This document shows, piece by piece, positions 1-5,370 of a stretch of 6,225 bases of DNA; the stretch's first letter is position 1, and each line of letters begins with the position of its first letter. A model generated the notes under the pieces. The model did no database searches. It was given only the letters and a program-made list of their open reading frames with translations, and was not told where the DNA came from. The stretch comes from Ignavibacteria bacterium (GTDB lineage: Bacteria > Bacteroidota > Ignavibacteria > Ignavibacteriales > Ignavibacteriaceae), in assembly GCA_029863735.1 (NCBI GenBank), contig JAOTUT010000102.1:1-6225 (forward strand), read 5' to 3'. The translations under genes and the position numbers were made by a program.

Positions 1-1
1 G

Positions 2-730
2 AAAATTTATCCAGCACCTCATTACACTATGGGTGGTTTATGGGTAGATTATAATCTTATGAGTAATATTCCCGGATTATTTGTAGCAGGCGAAGCAAAC
101 TTTTCTGATCATGGAGCAAACAGGCTAGGGGCAAGTGCTCTAATGCAAGGTCTCGCTGATGGTTACTTTGTTCTACCTTACACTATCGGCAATTATTTTG
201 GAGGTGAAAAGCCAACCAAAGCTGATGTAAATAGTTCCGAGTTTAAGGAATCAATAGAACAAGTAAAAGAAAATACTAATAAACTTTTATCCGTAAATGG
301 TAAGCAAACTGTTGATGAAATTCATAAGAAATTAGGGCATTTACTTATTGATAAAGTTGGAATGTCTCGTGATGATGCCGGGCTTAAGAAGGTAATTAAA
401 GATATTGCAGATTTACGTAATGAATTTTGGAGCGATGTAAAAGTTGTTGGAAAAGGTGAAGAGTTAAATCAAAATTTAGAAAGAGCTGGAAGAATTGCTG
501 ATTTTCTTGAACTCGGAGAATTGATGGCTGTTGATGCATTAAACAGGGATGAATCTTGCGGGGCACATTTTAGGGAAGAACATCAAACGGAAGATGGTGA
601 AGCAATTAGAAACGATAAAGATTTTGCGTACGTATCAGCCTGGGAGTTCGAGAAAGCTGGTAAGTGGAATCTTCATAAAGAAAATCTTGAATTTGAGTCT
701 GTTGAATTAGCAACAAGGAGTTACAAATAA
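2..730 (+). CDS. sdhA: Succinate dehydrogenase/fumarate reductase flavoprotein subunit, C-terminal part (5' end outside window)
   Basis: This is the FAD-bearing catalytic subunit of complex II, which interconverts succinate and fumarate on the cytoplasmic face of the membrane and passes electrons to the iron-sulfur subunit. The reading frame is open from base 2, giving 242 visible codons; the first in-frame ATG (base 29) is internal, so the gene is truncated by the window edge. PAPHYTMGG near the start carries the substrate-site His (bases 20-22). [18 protein letters not shown] follows, with the FAD-contacting Glu and the substrate-binding Arg (bases 122-124). The C-terminal helical region has the family's [12 protein letters not shown] motif and a late [12 protein letters not shown] segment. 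The sequence style fits the Bacteroidetes/Chlorobi-type enzyme. The stop TAA shares its last base with the sdhB start, so the two are translationally coupled. The direction used in vivo (oxidation or fumarate reduction) cannot be read from this fragment. Confidence 0.96.
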   Translation, partial: KIYPAPHYTMGGLWVDYNLMSNIPGLFVAGEANFSDHGANRLGASALMQGLADGYFVLPYTIGNYFGGEKPTKADVNSSEFKESIEQVKENTNKLLSVNGKQTVDEIHKKLGHLLIDKVGMSRDDAGLKKVIKDIADLRNEFWSDVKVVGKGEELNQNLERAGRIADFLELGELMAVDALNRDESCGAHFREEHQTEDGEAIRNDKDFAYVSAWEFEKAGKWNLHKENLEFESVELATRSYK

Positions 731-1497
731 TGAGTAATAATATAAATTTAATATTAAATATTTGGCGACAGGAATCTCCCATTGCAAAAGGTGATTTTGA
801 AGCGTTTAAAGTTTCCGTTTCACCAGATGCATCCGTTCTTGAATTGCTTGACGAATTAAATAATAAACTAGAAAAAGAAGGAAAAATTCCAATTGCTTTT
901 GAAAGTGATTGCAGAGAAGGCATCTGCGGCACTTGTGGACTTGTGGTTAATGGGCATCCACATGGGCAACTTCCCAAAATCGCCACATGTCAATTACATA
1001 TACGTAACTTTAAAAACGGTGAAACATTATTTATAGAACCATTTAGAGCTACAGCATTTAAAGTGCTTAAGGATTTAATTGTAGATCGATCAGGATTGGA
1101 CAAAATACAACAAGCTGGCGGTTATGTTTCATTTAATACTGGCAGCGCTCCAGATGCTAATGCAATAGCAATTTCTAAAGACGTTGCTTCATTATCATTA
1201 GATGCCGCTGAGTGTATTGGCTGCGGTGCTTGTGTGGCGGCATGTAAAAATTCCTCTGCAATGTTATTTGTGGGCGCTAAAGTTTCTCAGTTCGCACTGC
1301 TTCCTCAGGGGCAACCTGAAAGATATGAACGTGTAATGAATATGGTTGCAGTTATGGATGAGGAGGGATTTGGAAGTTGTACAAATACCTACGCGTGCGA
1401 AGCAGAATGTCCAAAAGGAATTTCGGTTACAAATATTGCAAGAATGAACAGAGATTTTGTGATGGCTAGAGTAAAATCTAAAGAGGTAGAGGTATAA
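730..1497 (+). CDS. sdhB: Succinate dehydrogenase/fumarate reductase iron-sulfur subunit
   Basis: This 255-residue subunit relays electrons from the SdhA flavin to the membrane quinone site through three iron-sulfur clusters. All cluster ligands are present. The N-terminal ferredoxin-like domain has C61, C66, C69 and C87 for [2Fe-2S] (CREGICGTCG motif). The C-terminal helical domain has C162, C165, C168 and C172 (CIGCGACVAAC), then C217, C223 and C227 (CTNTYACEAECPKG). By family precedent, C162, C165, C168 and C227 bind [4Fe-4S], and C172, C217 and C223 bind [3Fe-4S]. The length is normal for the family. The ATG is fixed by AAGGAG at 715-720, nine bases upstream inside the end of sdhA, and overlaps the sdhA stop by one base (TAATG). 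A strong terminator lies about 30 bases after the stop, so sdhB is the last gene of the operon; an sdhC-type membrane anchor is expected upstream of sdhA, outside the window. Confidence 0.97.
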   Translation: MSNNINLILNIWRQESPIAKGDFEAFKVSVSPDASVLELLDELNNKLEKEGKIPIAFESDCREGICGTCGLVVNGHPHGQLPKIATCQLHIRNFKNGETLFIEPFRATAFKVLKDLIVDRSGLDKIQQAGGYVSFNTGSAPDANAIAISKDVASLSLDAAECIGCGACVAACKNSSAMLFVGAKVSQFALLPQGQPERYERVMNMVAVMDEEGFGSCTNTYACEAECPKGISVTNIARMNRDFVMARVKSKEVEV

Positions 1498-1525
1498 TTT
1501 AACCGAATTATTTGATTTCTCTTTC

Positions 1526-1553
1526 AAAAATCCCGCTTTATGCGGGATTTTTT
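1526..1553 (+). terminator. Intrinsic terminator of the sdhAB operon
   Basis: A perfect 11-bp inverted repeat (1526-1536 against 1542-1552) encloses the loop TTTAT. Its core is TCCCGC/GCGGGA, and the 3' arm runs into a tract of six T (1548-1553). The flanking A-tract pairs with the T-tract, so the hairpin could also stop transcription from the other side. It lies 28 bases past the sdhB stop and separates the respiratory operon from the next gene. Confidence 0.92.
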
Positions 1554-1587
1554 ACAGGCCTAAATTTTGGTCAATTTTGCTCAAAAA

Positions 1588-1618
1588 TTTGTCTATAGTA
1601 TTTAGGTTTCTTAATTTG
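1588..1618 (+). promoter_or_regulatory. Candidate Bacteroidetes-type promoter for the acidic-protein/obg unit
   Basis: TTTG at 1588-1591 and TTAATTTG at 1611-1618 are separated by 19 bases. This resembles the Bacteroidetes -33/-7 pattern (TTTG, then TAnnTTTG), with one mismatch in the -7 element. A start about 6-8 bases beyond it would leave a leader of roughly 20 bases before the ATG at 1645. Other TTTG copies at 1566 and 1576 make the exact choice uncertain in such AT-rich DNA. A promoter is expected here because the terminator at 1526-1553 isolates the downstream genes from sdhAB. Confidence 0.4.
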
Positions 1619-1632
1619 AGACTTGAAATTAA

Positions 1633-1637
1633 GAGAG
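1633..1637 (+). promoter_or_regulatory. Weak ribosome binding site favouring the ATG at 1645 over the GTG at 1642
   Basis: A purine-rich GAGAG lies 7 bases before ATG 1645 but only 4 bases before the adjoining in-frame GTG at 1642. The spacing favours ATG as the true start of the acidic protein, shortening it by one residue to 707. The match to the anti-Shine-Dalgarno sequence is poor, which is common in this bacterial group. Confidence 0.4.
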
Positions 1638-1644
1638 AAAAGTG

Positions 1645-3768
1645 ATGTTTGAGAAAGAAATAAAATTTATTGGGGATTTTTGTTTTAATCAGGTGAGGAG
1701 TCTTGGTTCCAACTTCACTCTGGATAAAATAACAGCTGCTGGTGTTCATCCTGCCGTAGTACAATACATTTCTGCTGAGCTCGATTTTATGATTTACTCT
1801 GACAGGCGCAAATTATTGCAGCAGTCATACTTTGATTACGCAGGTAAGGAAATTTCAGATCACTTTCAAAAAATCTCCGGCGAAATAAAAAAACATAAAA
1901 AAATTTCACTTGATGATTCTAAAAAACTAATATTCCAGGCAGTTTCGTTTAACATTAATTATCTTGTTCGACCAAGATGGTCCTTGATTAAATTAATATT
2001 TAATGATCAACCTGTGATTTCCGTTGAAGAAATGAAGATGATGCTGAACTATTTGTATTACTATGAATATTTTAAAAAAGTACTTAACGGATATATCTCA
2101 AAAAGAAATTTAGTCCAAATATCTTCAACTGAGTTTGATATCCTTCTAAATAAAATTGATAATGAACTTATAAATTCTAACCAGCACCAGGTAATTTTAA
2201 ATTCGTTCACATCTATGGGAGACTTTTTTAACGTAGGTGGTGTTGATAAGAATAGATTGCCATTATCAGCTGTAGAAATTTTTTGCAAAGAAAAGAATCT
2301 TGTTGATTTAATTTTGAAGCTGCGTAAAGCTATACCGAATGAAGTTAAAAGAAGATATGATAAAGTTGAAATTGAACGAATATTATTCTCACCTGATTTA
2401 ATCCAAAAAGCTGAAAAAGAAGCTGACATTGAAACTGAAACAACGACTGAGCAAATGATAGAAGCTCTTGATGCTGATGAATCGAGCAGTGAAATAGAAG
2501 ATACAAATCAGAATATTCCGGATGAATTAAATAAATCAGATATAGAAACATTTCTAAGTGCTGAAGAAGAAGAAGCCCTTTTATCGCTTTATAGTGAAGA
2601 ATCAAGCGACGATACCAAAACAGAGGAAGAAACTATCACAACTTCTGAATCAGAAATTGAAATTACAAATGAAGAATTTAATGATTTAGAAGCTGAGGGT
2701 GTTAAAACAGCATCAGTAGATATACTTGAACAAATTAACTCAGAGCCAGAATTAACTGAAGAAAATACAGAATTATCGGATGCGGCTGACTCAGAAGAGA
2801 TTGAGGTAGAATCATTTGAAATTTCGGACGAAAATATTTCTGAAAATTCTGTCACTTCTGATGAAGAACTTGATGGAATTGTTGATGCAATAGCTGACGA
2901 TTTTGAAGAAGATGAAATAGAGATTGATGAAGACGTTATTACTGATAGTGCTGATTCATTAGATGCCGAAGTTGAATGTCAACCCGAAGAAGTTGAACCG
3001 GATTTATCTGAATCAGGAAATGAGAAAGAAATCGTGCAGGAAATGATTGAAGATTTTTATGGTGAGAATAAAACTGATACTTCAACACAAGATGATGATT
3101 TTGAACCAGAGGGAATTACTGAAACTGTTGCCGATTCAACTGAAGAAGAAGTGAAAGAAAAAATTATTTCACTCGAAGATGATTTGTTAAATATTTTTGA
3201 AGACCTGGATAAAGAAGAATTTAAATTCCCGGAAAAAGAAAGATTTAGTATAGAAACTCCTGAGTACTCGGATCCGGAATTGCAGGAAGAGGAGAAAGGA
3301 GAGCCATTAATATCTACTGAAGCCACAGATGGTTTTGATGAATATCTGAAAAGTATTGATGAAGCAATCTTCACTGAAAAACCAACTAAACTTGCTGAGG
3401 AGAATAAGCCGGTAGAAGTAGAAGCTAAAATTGAAACTCCTGTTGAAAAAGTTACCGAGATTAAAGAGCAACCGAAAATTCCTACTAATGATAAAAATGA
3501 GAAGGCTCCAAATAAAACCAGAACTCTCCGGCAAAAAGATTTATTCAAGTATCTGAGAAGGAAAGAGGTTAAAAAAATCGTCTCCTACATTTTTGCAAAT
3601 GACGAAGAAGATTTTACAAATACGGTTGAGCGAATAATGGACTGTCATTCTTATAAAGAATCTTCCGAAATTTTAAAGGCAGTCTTTACTTCATACAAAA
3701 TCAGTCCTTACTCAAAAGAAGCAATAACATTCACAAACGCAGTATCTAATTACTTCAGGCAAGCCTGA
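1645..3768 (+). CDS. Uncharacterised protein with long acidic linker, coupled to obg
   Basis: I do not recognise this 707-residue protein. Three parts are visible, numbered from ATG 1645. Residues 1 to about 255 have mixed composition, are rich in Phe/Tyr/Leu and predicted-helical stretches, and look folded. Residues about 256-624 form a low-complexity linker dominated by Glu, Asp, Ser and Thr; residues 370-439 hold 30 acidic residues and no Lys or Arg. Residues about 625-707 form a small helical module that opens with a basic stretch (LFKYLRRKEVKKIVSYIF). Short hydrophobic-acidic segments interrupt the linker (about 300-316, 463-474, 510-526 and 564-576) and could be docking helices. No signal peptide or membrane segment is seen, so it is probably cytoplasmic. 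Its TGA overlaps the obg ATG by one base, so the two are likely co-translated. A scaffold or adaptor role, perhaps linked to ribosome assembly, is only inference. An in-frame GTG at 1642 is an alternative start. Confidence 0.9.
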   Translation: MFEKEIKFIGDFCFNQVRSLGSNFTLDKITAAGVHPAVVQYISAELDFMIYSDRRKLLQQSYFDYAGKEISDHFQKISGEIKKHKKISLDDSKKLIFQAVSFNINYLVRPRWSLIKLIFNDQPVISVEEMKMMLNYLYYYEYFKKVLNGYISKRNLVQISSTEFDILLNKIDNELINSNQHQVILNSFTSMGDFFNVGGVDKNRLPLSAVEIFCKEKNLVDLILKLRKAIPNEVKRRYDKVEIERILFSPDLIQKAEKEADIETETTTEQMIEALDADESSSEIEDTNQNIPDELNKSDIETFLSAEEEEALLSLYSEESSDDTKTEEETITTSESEIEITNEEFNDLEAEGVKTASVDILEQINSEPELTEENTELSDAADSEEIEVESFEISDENISENSVTSDEELDGIVDAIADDFEEDEIEIDEDVITDSADSLDAEVECQPEEVEPDLSESGNEKEIVQEMIEDFYGENKTDTSTQDDDFEPEGITETVADSTEEEVKEKIISLEDDLLNIFEDLDKEEFKFPEKERFSIETPEYSDPELQEEEKGEPLISTEATDGFDEYLKSIDEAIFTEKPTKLAEENKPVEVEAKIETPVEKVTEIKEQPKIPTNDKNEKAPNKTRTLRQKDLFKYLRRKEVKKIVSYIFANDEEDFTNTVERIMDCHSYKESSEILKAVFTSYKISPYSKEAITFTNAVSNYFRQA

Positions 3769-4763
3769 TGTTCGTTGACTATTCACTTATTGAAGTGAAT
3801 TCAGGCAAAGGTGGAGATGGTGCTGTTACATTCCGGCGTGAAAAATATGTTCCCAAAGGTGGTCCATCAGGCGGAGATGGCGGAGATGGTGGGAATGTTA
3901 TAATAAAAGCTAATTCCAACCTTCACACTCTACTCGATTTCAGATACAAAAAAAAATATAAAGCTGGTAACGGAGATAAAGGTGGCAACTCGTTGAAAGA
4001 TGGTAAGAATGGAAGTGATATTATTATCGGAGTGCCTGTTGGAACGGTTGTAAAAGATGCGGAAACTGAAAAAATAATTTTCGACCTTGACCAGAAGGAT
4101 AAAGAGGTAATACTTGCTAGAGGTGGGAAAGGAGGAAAAGGTAACAGTAAATTTGCAACTTCAACCAATCAAACTCCAAGATTTGCAGAAGATGGAAAAC
4201 AGGGTGAATACAAAAAAGTTATTCTCGAATTAAAATTAATTGCGGATGTTGGGCTGGTAGGTTTTCCAAATTCAGGAAAATCCACTTTGATTTCAAAAAT
4301 ATCATCTGCAAAACCTAAAATAGCTGATTATCCCTTCACTACTCTCAAACCTAATTTAGGAATTGTCAGGTATAAGGACTTCCAAAGTTTTACAGTTGCT
4401 GATATCCCTGGCATTATTGAAGGAGCTTCACAGGGCAAAGGTCTCGGCCATCAATTTTTAAGACATATTGAGAGAACAAGAATAATATTATTTTTGATCG
4501 AGATTACTTCTGAGAATATGAAGAATGATTTTGAAGTCCTTTTGAATGAATTAAAAAGTTATAGCCCAAAATTAATTGAAAAGAAAATGTTGGTTTCGCT
4601 ATCAAAAGCAGATTTGATCGATCCCCAAAAAGTAAGCGAAGCGTCTCGATATAAATTTAAGGGGATCAAAGATAAACCAATAATTTTCTCATCAATCTCC
4701 GGTTTTGGACTTAATGAGTTGCTTGATATTGTATGGAAAAATCTAGAAAAAGAAAATCTCTGA
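3768..4763 (+). CDS. obg: Obg/CgtA GTPase, ribosome assembly
   Basis: Obg is an essential GTPase that binds the maturing large ribosomal subunit and links assembly to cellular nucleotide state. Residues 1 to about 158 are the glycine-rich Obg fold, opening MFVDYSLIEV as in the family and containing FRREKYVPKGGPSGGDGGDG. The G domain follows: G1 GFPNSGKST (165-173), G2 Thr in YPFTTLKPNLG (about 191-192), G3 DIPG (212-215), G4 SKAD (279-282) and G5 SSIS (308-311). G4 carries Ser in place of the usual Asn of NKxD; I recall this variant in Bacteroidetes-group Obg proteins. At 331 residues the protein ends just after the G domain and lacks the C-terminal extension seen in E. coli (390) and B. subtilis (428). 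The start coincides with the family start and overlaps the stop of the preceding gene (TGATG). No strong ribosome binding site is visible, which suggests translation depends on coupling. Confidence 0.97.
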   Translation: MFVDYSLIEVNSGKGGDGAVTFRREKYVPKGGPSGGDGGDGGNVIIKANSNLHTLLDFRYKKKYKAGNGDKGGNSLKDGKNGSDIIIGVPVGTVVKDAETEKIIFDLDQKDKEVILARGGKGGKGNSKFATSTNQTPRFAEDGKQGEYKKVILELKLIADVGLVGFPNSGKSTLISKISSAKPKIADYPFTTLKPNLGIVRYKDFQSFTVADIPGIIEGASQGKGLGHQFLRHIERTRIILFLIEITSENMKNDFEVLLNELKSYSPKLIEKKMLVSLSKADLIDPQKVSEASRYKFKGIKDKPIIFSSISGFGLNELLDIVWKNLEKENL

Positions 4764-4765
4764 CG

Positions 4766-4796
4766 ATTATTGAAAGTGAGTCTGCAATTCAATAAT
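4766..4796 (+). terminator. Hairpin after obg, possible weak terminator
   Basis: A perfect 9-bp inverted repeat, ATTATTGAA (4766-4774) against TTCAATAAT (4788-4796), has a 13-base loop and starts 3 bases after the obg stop. The stem is AT-rich, and the nearest T-run (4806-4811) lies about 9 bases downstream rather than directly next to it. It could mark the 3' end of the obg mRNA, or act as a stability hairpin, rather than be an efficient intrinsic terminator. Confidence 0.4.
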
Positions 4797-4808
4797 GAAA
4801 TGTGATTT

Positions 4809-4840
4809 TTTGAAAATCCAGGGGTTTGTGGCTATATTTG
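4809..4840 (+). promoter_or_regulatory. Bacteroidetes-type promoter for tRNA-Met and secG
   Basis: TTTG at 4809-4812 and TATATTTG at 4833-4840 are 20 bases apart. This is a full match to the Bacteroidetes pattern TTTG ... TAnnTTTG recognised by the primary sigma factor of that group. Transcription would start near 4846, leaving a leader of about 20 bases before the tRNA at 4868. The leader would then need 5' trimming by RNase P. This is the only convincing promoter between obg and secG. Confidence 0.75.
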
Positions 4841-4867
4841 CGTCCCGATTTTAATAGGATCAAGTGG

Positions 4868-4941
4868 GGCGGGGTAGCTCAGTCGGTTAGAGCAGTGGAA
4901 TCATAATCCACGTGTCGGGGGTTCGAATCCCTCCCCCGCTA
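4868..4941 (+). tRNA. tRNA with anticodon CAT, most likely elongator tRNA-Met
   Basis: The 74-base cloverleaf is complete. The acceptor is GGCGGGG with CCCCGCT. The D stem is GCTC/GAGC around a 9-base loop, and the anticodon stem is GTGGA/TCCAC around loop ATCATAA with CAT at 4902-4904. The variable loop has 5 bases, and the T arm is GGGGG/CCCTC with loop TTCGAAT. Base 73 is A (4941), and CCA is not encoded (CAAAA follows), so it must be added after processing. The first acceptor pair is G1-U72, unlike the C1-A72 mismatch of bacterial initiators, so an initiator is unlikely. The remaining alternative is tRNA-Ile2, which also has a CAT anticodon at the DNA level and is modified to lysidine. 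The resemblance to known elongator Met genes, including the ATCATAA loop, favours Met. Confidence 0.95.
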
Positions 4942-4976
4942 CAAAAAAATTGTTTACAGAATAAAGGAGAAATTTA

Positions 4977-5309
4977 ATGTATAGTATTATAGTTCTTGCT
5001 GCCTCCATAGCAGCTGTTTTCTTAATAATTGTTATATTGATGCAGTCTAGTAAAGGTGGCGGATTGGCTGGAACATTTGGTGGTGCCAGTAATATGGGAT
5101 CAATGTTTGGAACAAGAAGGACTGCCGATTTTTTAAGCAAAGCAACCTGGTGGTTAGGCGGAATTGTAGCTGCGCTTGCAATCATAGCTAACTTATTCTT
5201 TTTACCTGGTAAAGTTACACAGGAACAAAGAAGTATAATTCAAGAATCTGGAAGACAAAATATTCCACAAACACCTTCACTTCCACAGCAGCTGCCTGAG
5301 CAAGAATAA
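4977..5309 (+). CDS. secG: Preprotein translocase subunit SecG
   Basis: SecG is the small non-essential subunit of the SecYEG channel in the inner membrane and assists SecA-driven protein export. The 110-residue product has the family layout. Transmembrane helix 1 spans residues 3-22. A conserved cytoplasmic loop follows, with LMQSSKGGGLAGTFGG and then GSMFGTRRTADFLSKATW. Helix 2 is at about 56-77, and a polar Gln/Pro-rich tail completes the protein. The length is normal. The ATG is supported by AAGGAG at 4964-4969, seven bases upstream. The gene starts 35 bases after the tRNA, with no terminator or promoter motif between, so its mRNA probably comes from the tRNA promoter and is freed by tRNA 3'-end cleavage. 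A hairpin terminator follows the stop. Confidence 0.96.
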   Translation: MYSIIVLAASIAAVFLIIVILMQSSKGGGLAGTFGGASNMGSMFGTRRTADFLSKATWWLGGIVAALAIIANLFFLPGKVTQEQRSIIQESGRQNIPQTPSLPQQLPEQE

Positions 5310-5336
5310 AAAATTTATAAAATAAAATTTATGATG

Positions 5337-5370
5337 AAAGCCCGGATTATTTAACCGGGCTTTAGTTTTT
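5337..5370 (+). terminator. Terminator between convergent secG and dacB
   Basis: A 9-bp perfect inverted repeat, AAAGCCCGG (5337-5345) against CCGGGCTTT (5355-5363), has a 9-base loop and is followed on the + strand by a T-rich run ending at 5370. This terminates secG. The same hairpin can form in - strand RNA, where two bases of the dacB stop codon (5362-5364) lie in the stem. On that side the tract after the stem is only loosely T-rich, so termination of dacB may be weaker. Confidence 0.85.

Noticed and set aside
29..31. ATG at 29 as the start of the first gene
   Set aside because: The codons before it read PAPHYT, part of the conserved SdhA active-site motif, so it is internal Met and the gene begins outside the window.
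606..986. Open frame on the - strand across the sdhA/sdhB junction
   Set aside because: It lies antisense to two well-supported conserved genes and has no recognisable domain.
2410..3516. Tandem DNA repeat array within the acidic gene
   Set aside because: GAA/GAT-rich codons give a repetitive look, but no fixed-length unit recurs; it is compositional bias, not a true repeat array.
2589..3548. Long Ser-rich open frames on the - strand (2589-2855 and 3057-3548)
   Set aside because: They are the complement of Glu/Asp codons of the acidic linker: GAA and GAT read backwards give TTC and ATC, and shifted frames give Ser codons. They show no ribosome binding site and no plausible protein character.
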